A stretch of 64,000 nucleotides of DNA from Mycobacterium aquaticum (GCF_002086485.1 NZ_MVHF01000032.1:1-64000); one strand, 5' to 3'; shown: positions 16,989 to 26,052, counted from the stretch's first letter. The notes: generated from the letters alone by a model not told the origin. A program made the numbers and translations.

Positions 16989-18500
16989 ATGACCGTCCTG
17001 CCAGAAGCCACGCCCGTGACCGTCCGCCGCAACCCCGAATCAGCACCTTTGATCAGTGCCGGCGATCTGCCACCGGCTGGGCAGTTCATCGACGGCGCAT
17101 TCCGCCCGAGCACCTCTGAGGCCACCCTCGACGTGGTCGACCCGTGCCACGAGACCGTGCTCGCGCAGGTGCCCGACGGCACCGCCGCCGACGTCGCGGT
17201 GGCCGCCACCGCAGCGCGCGCAGCCCAGCCCGCGTGGGGAGCGCTCACCCCCAAAGAACGTTCGCTGATCCTGCTGCAGATCGCCGACCGCGTCGCCGAG
17301 CACCACGACCTGCTGGTCAACCTGGAATCGGCCAACACCGGTAAGCCCTTCGAGGTGGCCCGCGACGACGTGGCGAGCACCATCGACACCTTCCGGTTCT
17401 TCGCCGGTGCGGCGCGGGCCATCACGTCGCAGGCTGCAGGCAACTACGCCGCCGACCATCTCTCGGTGATCGTCCGCGAGCCGCTCGGTGTGATCGGCGT
17501 GGTCACGCCGTGGAACTACCCACTGCTGATGGCGGCGTGGAAGATCGCCCCGATCCTGGCGGCGGGAAACAGCCTGGTGCTCAAGCCATCCGAGATCACG
17601 CCGCTGACCACGTGCAAGTTCGCCGAACTGGTCGCCGACCTGCTCCCCGCCGGCGTGCTCAACATCGTCACCGGCACGGGCCCCGTCGTGGGCGCCGCAC
17701 TGGCCGAGCACCCCGGCATCGACATGATCGCGTTGACCGGGTCGGTCAACAGCGGCAAGGCCGTCGCGCGGGCCGCCGCAGAGTCGCTCAAGCGCGTGCA
17801 TCTCGAACTCGGCGGCAAGGCGCCAGTCGTCATCTTCGAGGACGCCGACCTACCCGCGGCGGCGTCCTCGATCCGCGCCGCCGGCTACTGGAACTCCGGG
17901 CAGGAGTGCGGTGCCGGATGCCGCGTGCTGGTGCACGAGTCGGTCGCCGACGCATTCGTCGAGCATCTGGTCAAGGAGGTCAGCTCGTTCACGGTCGGGG
18001 AACCCGGCGCCGGTGACGACGTCGAGATCGGCCCGCTGGTCTCGCGCCCCCACTTCGACCGGGTCCGCGGTTACCTCGAACGGGCCAAGGACGCGGGTAT
18101 CCGTGCGGCCGTGGGCGGTTCGGCCCTCGCCGGCCCCGGCTTCTTCATCGCGCCGACCGTGCTGGTCGGCCTCGACAGCGACGCGGAAGCCGCGCGCGAG
18201 GAGATCTTCGGTCCCGTGGTGACCGTCGAGACCTTCAGCGACGAAGACGAGGCCGTCACCCGCGCCAACGCCACGGCATATGGACTGTCGGCCTCGGTGT
18301 TCACCGAGAACGCCAAGCGCAGCCATGACATCGCCGGCAAGCTCGACGCGGGCACCGTATGGGTCAACTCCCATCTGGTGCTGGCCACCGAAGCGCCCTG
18401 GGGCGGCTTCAAGGGCTCCGGATACGGGCGCGACCTGTCGATCTACGCGCTCGACGACTACTCGCGCACCAAGCACGTCATGCACAACCACGGCCGCTGA
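16989..18500 (+). CDS. NAD(P)-dependent aldehyde dehydrogenase (aminoaldehyde/betaine aldehyde type)
   Basis: 503 residues from ATG 16989, which has GAAGG seven bases upstream; an in-frame ATG at 16962 lacks this. Conserved sites: TPWNYPLLMAAWK, KPSEITPLT, the catalytic base in LELGGKAP and the nucleophile Cys in NSGQECGAG. Overall it resembles gamma-aminobutyraldehyde/betaine-aldehyde dehydrogenases. It is the first gene of a run with an FAD-linked oxidase (18-base gap) and an APC permease, so it probably oxidises the aldehyde produced by that oxidase. The divergent region to tex (133 bases) is AT-richer and should carry its promoter. Confidence 0.9.
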   Translation: MTVLPEATPVTVRRNPESAPLISAGDLPPAGQFIDGAFRPSTSEATLDVVDPCHETVLAQVPDGTAADVAVAATAARAAQPAWGALTPKERSLILLQIADRVAEHHDLLVNLESANTGKPFEVARDDVASTIDTFRFFAGAARAITSQAAGNYAADHLSVIVREPLGVIGVVTPWNYPLLMAAWKIAPILAAGNSLVLKPSEITPLTTCKFAELVADLLPAGVLNIVTGTGPVVGAALAEHPGIDMIALTGSVNSGKAVARAAAESLKRVHLELGGKAPVVIFEDADLPAAASSIRAAGYWNSGQECGAGCRVLVHESVADAFVEHLVKEVSSFTVGEPGAGDDVEIGPLVSRPHFDRVRGYLERAKDAGIRAAVGGSALAGPGFFIAPTVLVGLDSDAEAAREEIFGPVVTVETFSDEDEAVTRANATAYGLSASVFTENAKRSHDIAGKLDAGTVWVNSHLVLATEAPWGGFKGSGYGRDLSIYALDDYSRTKHVMHNHGR

Positions 18501-18518
18501 TTCGGAAGGTAAAACGCG

Positions 18519-19790
18519 ATGCCCACCCACAACTACGCCGTTCCGCCGATCAGCTACGCCACCTACCAGCCGTGGACGAACTGGGGTGGAAACCAGACGT
18601 GCACACCCGCTTTCACCGTCTCGCCACGCGACGAGCAGGAGGTGCTCGACGCCGTCCGGTTCGCGATCAAACAGAACCTGCCGGTCCGGGCGGTCGGAGC
18701 CGGCCACTCGTTCACCCCGATCGTCACCACGGGCGGCATGCTGATCAACACCGACGCCCTGACCGGGGTGACCGACGTCGACGTCGCCCGCAACCGGGTC
18801 CGGCTGCGCGGCGGCACCCGCATAAAGGACATCGGTGATCCGTTGTGGGAGCGCGGACTGTCGCTGACCAACCAGGGCGACATCATCGAGCAGTCGATCT
18901 CCGGCGCGCTGGCCACGGCGACCCACGGGTCCGGAATCCGGCAGACCAGCTTCTCCGGCCGATTGCGCTGGGCCCGAATTGTCAACGGCCACGGGGAGAT
19001 CGTCGAGGTCGGCGAGGACGACCTGAACAAGCTGCTGGCCGCCCAGGTTGCGCTCGGCACGCTCGGCATCATGACCGAGGTCGAGTTGGAGGCCTCGCCG
19101 CGCTACCACCTCGCCGAGGAGGTCAGTTACCCCCACTGGGACGAGATCAAGGCGAACCTCGCCGACAACGTCGCCAACCTGCGGCACTACTCGTTCCTGT
19201 GGTGCCAGACCGAAGAGTCGCCCGCACTCTACGAATTGCCCTGTCCGGAGGGGCTTCCCATGACCAACCGCGCGTACCAGAAGATCTACCGTGAGGTCGA
19301 GATCGCCGAGCCCGACGGCATCAGCACCATACCCGGCGCCCGGGTCGACCGGTCCTACCGGATCTACGACATGGGCGGTATGACGCTGCCGTTCCACGAG
19401 CTCGAGTACTACGTGCCGGCCGAACACAGCCTCGAAGCCATCGAGGCACTGCAGCAGCTGATCCTCACGAAGTACCCGAATGAGCTGTACCCGATCGAAG
19501 TTCGATGGGTCGGCCCCGAAGACGGCTACCTCTCCCCCTTCTACAAGCGCGAGACCAACGTGCTGTCGGTCTCGGGACATCCGGGCACCGACTACTGGCC
19601 ATACCTGCGCGACGTCGACGCCCTGCTCGAAGACTTCGACGCCCGCCAGCATTGGGGCAAGCTGCACTTCCTGACCCGCGACCGTATCGAGAAGCAGTAC
19701 CCCGAATACGACAAGTTCGTCGCCGTGCGCCGCGAATTCGATCCCAACGGCGTCTTCCTCAACGACAGCCTGCGTCAGCTCGTCGGCTGA
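18519..19790 (+). CDS. FAD-linked oxidase of the aldonolactone/alditol oxidase family
   Basis: 423 residues with GGAAGG upstream of the ATG. The PCMH-type FAD domain has RAVGAGHSFTPI (His63 is the position that carries covalent FAD in relatives) and GALATATHGSG; the C-terminal ALO domain ends with HWGKLHFL and FDPNGVFLND. Relatives include L-gulono-1,4-lactone dehydrogenase (Rv1771) and alditol oxidases, which oxidise a primary alcohol or lactone with electron transfer to oxygen or another acceptor. Set between an aldehyde dehydrogenase and an amino-acid-type permease, it may oxidise an amino alcohol or polyol; the substrate is inferred only from context. Confidence 0.88.
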   Translation: MPTHNYAVPPISYATYQPWTNWGGNQTCTPAFTVSPRDEQEVLDAVRFAIKQNLPVRAVGAGHSFTPIVTTGGMLINTDALTGVTDVDVARNRVRLRGGTRIKDIGDPLWERGLSLTNQGDIIEQSISGALATATHGSGIRQTSFSGRLRWARIVNGHGEIVEVGEDDLNKLLAAQVALGTLGIMTEVELEASPRYHLAEEVSYPHWDEIKANLADNVANLRHYSFLWCQTEESPALYELPCPEGLPMTNRAYQKIYREVEIAEPDGISTIPGARVDRSYRIYDMGGMTLPFHELEYYVPAEHSLEAIEALQQLILTKYPNELYPIEVRWVGPEDGYLSPFYKRETNVLSVSGHPGTDYWPYLRDVDALLEDFDARQHWGKLHFLTRDRIEKQYPEYDKFVAVRREFDPNGVFLNDSLRQLVG

Positions 19791-19828
19791 CCTGTTCCCC
19801 CATCGTCGAAAACCAAGGAATACCACCA

Positions 19829-21493
19829 TTGTCCACTCCCAAGAGCTCCGACGACGAAATGCTCGCCGAGCTCGGCTATAAAGCCGAGCTCGACCGCTCG
19901 TGGTCGGGCTTTCACAACTTCGCCATCTCCTTCTCCGTCATCTCGATCCTCAGCGGCCCGTTCATCAGCTTCTTCATCGGCTGGAACAATGGCGGTCCGA
20001 TGGCCATCAGCTGGGGCTGGCCGATTGTCAGCGCGCTGATCCTCATCGTGGGACTGTGCATGGGCGAACTGGTCTCGGCCATGCCCACGTCCGGCGGCAT
20101 GTACTTCTGGGCCGCAAAACTGGGCTCGTTGCGCTCCAGTTATTTCACCGGCTGGTTGGATTTCCTCGGCCTGCTGGCCATCGTGGCCGCAGTGTCCTAC
20201 GGCGCGGCCAGTTTCATCGACATCACGATCTCCGCCTACAGCCCCACCTGGGCCGCCGGCTATTCGCTGACCCGGGTGTTCCTGATCTTCATCGGGGTAC
20301 TCGTCATCGTCACCCTGCTGTCGATCTTCTCCAGCCACCTGCTGGCCATCTTCAACAGCATCTCGGTGTGGTGGCACGTCGTGGGCGTCGCGGCGGTCAT
20401 CGCGATCCTGATCTTCATCCCCGACCACCACGCCAGCGTCTCTGACGTTTTCACGCAGCGGATCAACAACACCGGCATGTTCGGCGGCAGCACGTCCAAC
20501 CTCGGGTTCCTGTTCCTGGTGCTACCGCTGTCGATGATCCTGCCCCAGTTCACCGTCACCGGGTACGACGCGTCGTGCCACATGTCGGAGGAGACCGTCG
20601 GCGCGGCGGGTTCGGCGGCCAAGGGCATCTGGCAGGCCATCCTGTACTCGGCGATCGGCGGCTGGATCCTGCTGCTGAGCTTCCTGTTCGCCGTGCAGGA
20701 CCCCGCCGCGGTCAGTGCCGGTGGCGGCTCGGTGGTGACGGTGCTGAACCAAGCGCTGGGCGCCCCGTGGCTCGGCATCGTGTTGGTGATATCGACTGTC
20801 GGACAATGCTTCTGCGCCATGGCGTGCATGACCTCGACCACCCGCATGCTGTTCGCGTTCAGCCGGGACGGCGCTGTCCCCGGTGCCCGGTTCTGGACCC
20901 GATTGAACAGCAGGAACGTCCCGCTCTACAGCGTGGCCCTGGTCGCTGTGCTGGCCGTCGTGCTGACGCTGCCCGCGCTGGTCGAGGTCGACGTCAACGG
21001 AGCTCCGGTTCCGGTGGCCTTCAACGCCGTTGTCTCGATCGGTGTCGTCGGGCTCTATCTGGCCTTCGCGATTCCGATCTACCAGCGCTGGCGCAAGGGT
21101 TCTGCCTTCAAGACCGGCAGCTGGAATCTGGGCCGGAAGTACAAGTGGCTGTGCGCGATCGCCGTCGTCGAGATCGGGATCACCACCGTCATCGCCATGC
21201 TGCCCACGTCGTCGGGCGGTGTGCCGTGGAACGAGAGCTTCGAGTGGAAGTACCTCAACTACACGCCGTTGGTCGTCGGCGGCACCCTGCTCGCGTTGCG
21301 GCTGGCCTGGCAGGTGCGCGTCAAGCACACCTACACCGGTCCGCGCAGCACCATCAATCTGCCGGCAGGTGTCGGATCGGCTGACGAACTGGAGATCGAA
21401 TACGAAGAACACCATCCCGGTCACCACCCTCACCACGGGTCGCACCCCGAGGCACCCGCCGCCGCTAAGGCTCCCGCCGGGCCGTGGGAATGA
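19829..21493 (+). CDS. APC-superfamily amino acid/amine permease
   Basis: 554 residues from TTG 19829, with AAGGAA eight bases upstream; ATG 19859 is an alternative start. About twelve membrane helices are visible, with the APC first-helix segment FHNFAISFSVISILSG and the SGGMYFWAAKLG segment typical of GABA/amino-acid/ethanolamine permeases. The cytosolic tail is histidine-rich (EEHHPGHHPHHGSHPE, near residues 525-540), an odd feature that could bind metal. It is the last gene of the catabolic run and is followed by a strong hairpin terminator. Confidence 0.9.
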   Translation: MSTPKSSDDEMLAELGYKAELDRSWSGFHNFAISFSVISILSGPFISFFIGWNNGGPMAISWGWPIVSALILIVGLCMGELVSAMPTSGGMYFWAAKLGSLRSSYFTGWLDFLGLLAIVAAVSYGAASFIDITISAYSPTWAAGYSLTRVFLIFIGVLVIVTLLSIFSSHLLAIFNSISVWWHVVGVAAVIAILIFIPDHHASVSDVFTQRINNTGMFGGSTSNLGFLFLVLPLSMILPQFTVTGYDASCHMSEETVGAAGSAAKGIWQAILYSAIGGWILLLSFLFAVQDPAAVSAGGGSVVTVLNQALGAPWLGIVLVISTVGQCFCAMACMTSTTRMLFAFSRDGAVPGARFWTRLNSRNVPLYSVALVAVLAVVLTLPALVEVDVNGAPVPVAFNAVVSIGVVGLYLAFAIPIYQRWRKGSAFKTGSWNLGRKYKWLCAIAVVEIGITTVIAMLPTSSGGVPWNESFEWKYLNYTPLVVGGTLLALRLAWQVRVKHTYTGPRSTINLPAGVGSADELEIEYEEHHPGHHPHHGSHPEAPAAAKAPAGPWE

Positions 21494-21524
21494 GGGCCCG
21501 GCGTTGACGACGCCGCCGGCCACA

Positions 21525-21550
21525 CCCCGCCGGGCACCGTCCCGGCGGGG
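21525..21550 (+). terminator. Strong hairpin terminator after the permease gene
   Basis: A perfect 10-bp stem, CCCCGCCGGG / CCCGGCGGGG, with a 6-base loop, starts 31 bases after the permease stop. No U-tract follows, which is usual for mycobacterial terminators. It separates the catabolic operon from the Cache-regulator pair. Confidence 0.7.
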
Positions 21551-21585
21551 TCGCTGATGTTAGCCTGCGGCTACGAGGACGGTGA

Positions 21586-22335
21586 GTGAGCACGATGGCT
21601 GTAGCAGAAGACGATCTGCCTGCGCTGCTGGATCGCGTCGCAGGGGTGGTCGGAGCCCGCATGGACGAGCTGTTCGAACTCGTCGAGATCGTGCACCGGC
21701 GCGTGAGCGAGATCATCGACGGATTCGCCGAGCGTCACCGGACTCCCGACCGGGCCGCGTTGGCATCGGTGCGACCGCTGCTGCAGGAACTCCTCGCCGC
21801 CGACCAGCCACTGCTCGAAGGGTTCGACATGGCGTTCGGGTCGGACACCTTGAGCGACGCGACCCGGTGGCTGGAGTGCTGGCGCCGTGACGCCGACGGC
21901 AACTCCTACTTCGTCAAACACATCCTCAACCCCGATGCCGTCGGCTTCTACGATTACCAATCCCACGATTGGTTCACCGCGCCCATCGCCGCAGGCCATC
22001 CCGTCACCACCGGACCCTACATCGATGTCGGCGGAATCGACGTCTGCACAATCACTTTGGGGATTCCCCTGAAAGCCGCGTCCGGAGGCACAGCGGTCAT
22101 CGGTGCCGACCTGTCGATCCCCGGGCTGGAGGCACTGATGTTGCGGGCCTTGAACACCCGCCGCCATCAGGTGGTGCTGCTCGCCGCCAACGAGCGCGTC
22201 GTGGTGTCCAACAGTGCCCGCCATGTCACCGGATCGCGGCTACGGCTTGCCGATTCGGAACGCATCGCGCACTCCGTGCCGGTTCGCTCGCGGGACCCCG
22301 AGCGCCTGCCCTGGCGGATCGTGGCGCTGCCATGA
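21586..22335 (+). CDS. Soluble stand-alone Cache (PDC-like) sensor domain protein
   Basis: 249 residues from GTG 21586, with GAGGAC upstream; a candidate -10 box TAGCCT lies at 21561-21566. No signal peptide, membrane helix or output domain is visible. A helical N-terminus (about 1-75) precedes a Cache core with the family landmarks FYDYQSHDWF (121-130), TGPYID (142-147), CTITLGIP and GADLSI (173-178), which in chemoreceptors form the small-ligand pocket. The last four bases overlap the start of a FadR-type regulator (ATGA), so the two proteins are made together. I infer a cytoplasmic ligand sensor or co-regulator for the upstream operon. Confidence 0.8.
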   Translation: MSTMAVAEDDLPALLDRVAGVVGARMDELFELVEIVHRRVSEIIDGFAERHRTPDRAALASVRPLLQELLAADQPLLEGFDMAFGSDTLSDATRWLECWRRDADGNSYFVKHILNPDAVGFYDYQSHDWFTAPIAAGHPVTTGPYIDVGGIDVCTITLGIPLKAASGGTAVIGADLSIPGLEALMLRALNTRRHQVVLLAANERVVVSNSARHVTGSRLRLADSERIAHSVPVRSRDPERLPWRIVALP

Positions 22336-23144
22336 CGCAGGCTGCCCAACCTTCCGGCGTCACAACGCCTTCCGACGCGACCCGCGGCAATTCGTTCTCC
22401 CTCGTCGCGCAACTGCGCACCAACGAGGCCAACGGCGCCGACCGTGCCGATCAAATCGCCCACCAGCTGGAGACCGCGATCGCCGTGGGGCTCATCGGCT
22501 ACGGCGAAATGCTGCCCGCCGAACGGGAACTCGCGGCGCAGTTCGGGGTGGCCGTGCTCACCCTGCGGGCCGCCCTGGCGTCCCTGCGCGACCGGGGCTT
22601 CATCCAGACCAGACGCGGCCGCGGTGGCGGCAGCGTGGTGTGCGACGCCGGTGTGGTCACCGAGGCGGAACGCCGCCGCCGGTTGCGCGAACGCAGCACC
22701 GAGGATCTGCGCGACCTGGGCGACCTGTCGGACAGCATCGCGACCACCGCCGCGCGGCTGGCCGCGGCCCGGTCCGACCACGCCGATCAGACTCGGCTGC
22801 AGAACCTGGCCGACAGTTTCCGGTCGGCCACCACCCCGCAAGACCGCCGCAAGGCCGACAGTCGGTTCCACATCGGCCTCGCGGTGGCCGCCCAGTCCAA
22901 TCGGCTCACCACGGCCACCGTGCAGGTTCAGGGCGAAGTGGCACCGCTCCTGTGGGCGTCGGACCCCGCGGGACAGCTCTTCGAATTCGAGCAGGCCGAG
23001 CGCGACCACGCCGCGATCCTGGAGGCGATCGTGCGCGGCGACGAAACCGCGGCCGAGGCGGCGGCGCTGCGGCATTGCCTGCACGAGACCGAAGCCATGA
23101 TCAACACCCACCTCGATCTCGTGATGAGCGAACCGGACTCGTGA
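22332..23144 (+). CDS. GntR-family (FadR/FCD) transcriptional regulator
   Basis: 270 residues from ATG 22332 inside the stop of the Cache gene. The winged helix (about 37-105) includes LPAERELAAQFGVAVLTLRA and a glycine-rich wing GRGRGGG. The FCD ligand domain (about 120-260) keeps the metal-site pattern: D and H in DSRFH, H in ERDHAAI and H in LRHCLHE. Such regulators sense carboxylic acids and repress catabolic operons. The coupling to the Cache gene and the location behind the oxidase/dehydrogenase/permease operon suggest control of that operon. Confidence 0.9.
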   Translation: MTQAAQPSGVTTPSDATRGNSFSLVAQLRTNEANGADRADQIAHQLETAIAVGLIGYGEMLPAERELAAQFGVAVLTLRAALASLRDRGFIQTRRGRGGGSVVCDAGVVTEAERRRRLRERSTEDLRDLGDLSDSIATTAARLAAARSDHADQTRLQNLADSFRSATTPQDRRKADSRFHIGLAVAAQSNRLTTATVQVQGEVAPLLWASDPAGQLFEFEQAERDHAAILEAIVRGDETAAEAAALRHCLHETEAMINTHLDLVMSEPDS

Positions 23145-23171
23145 AACCGGTTCCCTCGCCTGCCGTTCGGC

Positions 23172-23993
23172 TCAGGTCGGCGGCGCTTGCGCCACGACCA
23201 TGAGATGCGGGCTGGCGCCCAACAACGCGGGTTCGCGTTCCACGCGGGCGATCGCCCGCAACGCGGCCGCCCGCGTCGTCGCGTCCGACAGCACCTCGTC
23301 TCCCAGGGGCACCGGACCCTCGATGGCCAGGACGTCCACCCCTGCGAAGCCAGCCGCGGCCACCTCGTCGGCGAGTTCGTCCGGGCGGTGAAAGTAGGCC
23401 AATGTGAACCACTCCGGCCTGGTCTCGACGTGCGGGTTGCGATGCACACCGGTGTGCAGGTCGGCCACGACGATCGACTCGAACTCCGGCTCGGCGACGG
23501 CCTTGGTGCGCAGACCGTCGACAGTGGACGCGAATCTGGATATCGCTGCGGCCATGAGGCGGCCGCCGGGACGGAGCACACGTCGCGCTTCGTGCAGTGC
23601 ACGCATCCGGTCGGCCCGGTTCACCAGGTGATATAGCGGGCCGAGCATCATCACCGCATCGACGCTATCGGAGTCGAAGGCTGAGAGATCACGCGCATCA
23701 CCCACGACCGCGTCGGCGAGCGGGGCCGACGACTGCCGTCGCGATGCCATCCGCGCGGCGTCGACGTGAGCCTCGACCGGGTCGACCAGATACACCGAAT
23801 ATCCCGCCGCCGCCAACGGCAACGCATAGGCACCCTCGGCGCCGCCCACATCGAGAAGCGTTGCCGGTGCGGCAGGAAGGTACCGCTGCAACAGCTCGGT
23901 CGTCCGGGTCGCTTCTAAACGGCCCCACGTGGCGAGGCTGTCACCCTCGACGCCCTGCGCGTAGTGCTCAGCGATCTGTGGGTCGAGTTCCAT
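23172..23993 (-). CDS. SAM-dependent methyltransferase (class I)
   Basis: 273 residues from the ATG at 23993. The Rossmann SAM site is LLDVGGAEGAYALPLAAAGY (motif I), with VYLVDP as motif II and a D-A-V-MMLGPLYHL motif IV region. The ending is typical of small-molecule methyltransferases, but the substrate cannot be told. It lies 28 bases downstream of the PE-PPE-domain gene on the same strand, so it may be cotranscribed with it. It converges with the FadR gene (27-base gap). Confidence 0.82.
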   Translation of the reverse strand: MELDPQIAEHYAQGVEGDSLATWGRLEATRTTELLQRYLPAAPATLLDVGGAEGAYALPLAAAGYSVYLVDPVEAHVDAARMASRRQSSAPLADAVVGDARDLSAFDSDSVDAVMMLGPLYHLVNRADRMRALHEARRVLRPGGRLMAAAISRFASTVDGLRTKAVAEPEFESIVVADLHTGVHRNPHVETRPEWFTLAYFHRPDELADEVAAAGFAGVDVLAIEGPVPLGDEVLSDATTRAAALRAIARVEREPALLGASPHLMVVAQAPPT

Positions 23994-24021
23994 GCCGCCA
24001 GTATGGGTCGTGAGCCCAGGA

Positions 24022-25278
24022 TCACCTCGCACCCAGACCACGCGTCGGGTGCACCGAACGCCGGAGGTTCACGAGATGTTGCGACTTCGGCGCTGACAGC
24101 CGCGGACTCCCGGCCGTGTCATGGTGGCGCGTCACGGCGCCCACGATTTTCCGGACTCTGTCTGCTCCCCGGGTCTGAAGCTTGGGGGTCTTGGGCGTCT
24201 CCGCCTTGCGGGTTTCCTCCGGCGTGCTGGTGTGCGGGGCAGCGGTGTTGACTGCGGGCACAGTGAAGTTCTGCAGTGCCACACCGATATCCGATGCGAT
24301 CCGAGATGCGGTGTTCAGCCCGGTCAGGAACGCCCTCTGCCCACCGGCCGCCAGCGCCTTGTGAATCGGGGACCACGTCGACGTCGTGTACGCCGAGTCG
24401 ATGATCCGCTTGAGCGGAACCTGGACCGCCTCGAGCAGTTGCTCGTTGACCCCGAGACTCTGCAGTGGGCGCAGGATCGGCAGCAACCCCGTGTACGGGA
24501 TGAGGTACGTCGTGGTCGTCCCGCCCATCGAATTGGTCGTGGTGGTGATGTCGGAGGCCGGAATCGTGCTCAGGTCCACCCCGTAATTGACCTGGTTGTG
24601 CAGATAGACCGCACCCAGGATGGCGTTGACGTCGGCGAGAATGTTGAGCTGATTGGCCGGCCAGTCGGCGATCCCGTCGTACTGGCGGTTGATGATCACC
24701 GTGTTGTACGGCGTTTCGGGGGCGGCGACGAAGGTGATGCCCGGTAGCTGCAGGCCCGCGTCGCGGCCCATGATGCCCGTAGGGCTGGTCGGGTCCGCGA
24801 ACCGGACGAACGTGATGTCGGTGTTCGCAGGTGGATTGGCGAGCAGTGCCTGCTCCTCCACGCTGAGGACCACATCGCCCTGCGAGACGCCGATCACCTG
24901 GATGGGCTGCCCCGGCGGGACGGCACGAATCGCCGCGTCCAGGGCGATAACTCCTTGTGCGACAGATGGATCCAGCGCGACGGTGCCCTCGAACGGATAC
25001 AACGACGCCGGATAGCCGATTTGGTAGGCGGTGCTCGCGAACTGCGTGACGGCCGGGCCCATCCACGCCAGGCTCACGGTCCCGGCCGGCTGCGGAGACG
25101 GTGAGGTTCCGGGCACGTACAGCGTCGTGGTGGCCTGCGCCGTAATGGACCCAAATGTTGCGAAAGCAAATACTGCGGAAACGACGACACCGGCCCTCGT
25201 CACGGTGTGTTGATCGACGAGTCGCACAGCGCAGCATGGCGAGGAGGAACCGGACGCAGGCAGCACAAACCGAGTCAT
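24022..25278 (-). CDS. Secreted PE-PPE-domain (cutinase-like) serine hydrolase
   Basis: 418 residues from ATG 25278, preceded by GGGAGG. A hydrophobic signal segment (about 28-49, ending ITAQA) is followed directly by the PE-PPE alpha/beta-hydrolase domain without any PE or PPE module. The nucleophile elbow is IGVSQGD (Gly-x-Ser-x-Gly), and YDGIADWP plus the HNQVNYG segment match the expected Asp and His regions. Such proteins act as exported esterases or lipases. The C-terminal 70 residues are Thr/Pro/Arg/Lys-rich and look disordered. Confidence 0.86.
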   Translation of the reverse strand: MTRFVLPASGSSSPCCAVRLVDQHTVTRAGVVVSAVFAFATFGSITAQATTTLYVPGTSPSPQPAGTVSLAWMGPAVTQFASTAYQIGYPASLYPFEGTVALDPSVAQGVIALDAAIRAVPPGQPIQVIGVSQGDVVLSVEEQALLANPPANTDITFVRFADPTSPTGIMGRDAGLQLPGITFVAAPETPYNTVIINRQYDGIADWPANQLNILADVNAILGAVYLHNQVNYGVDLSTIPASDITTTTNSMGGTTTTYLIPYTGLLPILRPLQSLGVNEQLLEAVQVPLKRIIDSAYTTSTWSPIHKALAAGGQRAFLTGLNTASRIASDIGVALQNFTVPAVNTAAPHTSTPEETRKAETPKTPKLQTRGADRVRKIVGAVTRHHDTAGSPRLSAPKSQHLVNLRRSVHPTRGLGAR

Positions 25279-25401
25279 ATCCCCGACCTCCCGGGCTACA
25301 GCAAACTATTTGCCGTCCCCGTCAAAAGATACATGCACAGCTGCATCTATTCAACGGATTGAGCTCATGCGTCAGAATCTCCTTGCGGCCCGCGTAGGCC
25401 G
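25279..25401. promoter_or_regulatory. Intergenic region with ATGCA-CAGC-TGCAT inverted repeat
   Basis: The 123 bases between the TetR gene and the PE-PPE-domain gene (both on the minus strand) contain an inverted repeat, ATGCA/TGCAT at 25333-25337 and 25342-25346, about 55 bases upstream of the hydrolase start, with a TTGACG-like box next to it on the minus strand. This could be the operator and promoter of the hydrolase gene, perhaps for the TetR encoded just upstream. Weak evidence. Confidence 0.35.
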
Positions 25402-26052
25402 TCAAGCGCCGGATGGAGCGTCGAACACCCGCGGCGCAGCCGCCACCAGGACTCGGCAGGCCCGCCGCCATCGCCGCGTCGCCCGGGCGGCATCGCCGTC
25501 GACGAAGCTGGCGATGAGAATCCCGCGCAGCGTGTCCATCGCCGTGAAAACGAAGTCGCCCAATTCTTTTGACGCCGCAGCTGCCGCAGGCAGGACATGT
25601 TCGGCGGCGGCGACCAGTGCGGTGTTCACGATCGGCTCGACCTTCTCGATCTCGCCTGCCAGCACGCGGTCGGTGCGGCCCGCCACCCAGAGTTCGACGG
25701 TCGCCGCGAACAACGGGCCCTGATGCAGTTCCCAGAGATAGTCGAGCAGCGACGTGAAGAAGTCAGCACCCGGGTCGAACCGGTCCACCTCGTCCATCAC
25801 GGCTTGGGCGCGCAACTGCGCGAGACGCTCGATGGCCGCCACCACCATGTCGGACTTGGCCCGGAAGTGATGCAACTGCGCGCCGCGAGTCAGCCCGGCA
25901 ACCTTGGCGATCCTCGGCGTCGTGGTAGCCGCGTAGCCGTAGGTGATGAGGCATTCGATCGTCGCGTCGAGCAACCGCGCTCGAGTCGCCGCGCTGCGCT
26001 CGGCCTGTGTGCGCCGACCGCCGGGTGCGCCGACGTTCGGCTCGTCGGTCAT
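25402..26052 (-). CDS. TetR/AcrR-family transcriptional regulator
   Basis: 216 residues. N-terminal HTH (about 18-65) with TRARLLDATIECLITYGYAATTTPRIAKVAGLTRGAQLHHF-type residues: the recognition part is GLTRGAQLHHF. The C-terminal helical domain is a generic TetR ligand domain with TAMDTLRGILIASFV. Ligand unknown. The gene lies upstream of the PE-PPE-domain hydrolase on the same strand, a possible target. Confidence 0.88.
   Translation of the reverse strand: MTDEPNVGAPGGRRTQAERSAATRARLLDATIECLITYGYAATTTPRIAKVAGLTRGAQLHHFRAKSDMVVAAIERLAQLRAQAVMDEVDRFDPGADFFTSLLDYLWELHQGPLFAATVELWVAGRTDRVLAGEIEKVEPIVNTALVAAAEHVLPAAAAASKELGDFVFTAMDTLRGILIASFVDGDAARATRRWRRACRVLVAAAPRVFDAPSGA

Noticed and set aside
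17850..19829. A 659-codon minus-strand frame opposite the aldehyde dehydrogenase and oxidase genes
   Set aside because: Shadow frame of two well-supported plus-strand genes, with no recognisable domain.
25155..25397. An 80-codon plus-strand frame between the hydrolase and TetR genes
   Set aside because: Mostly antisense to the hydrolase signal peptide, no ribosome site, no family resemblance.
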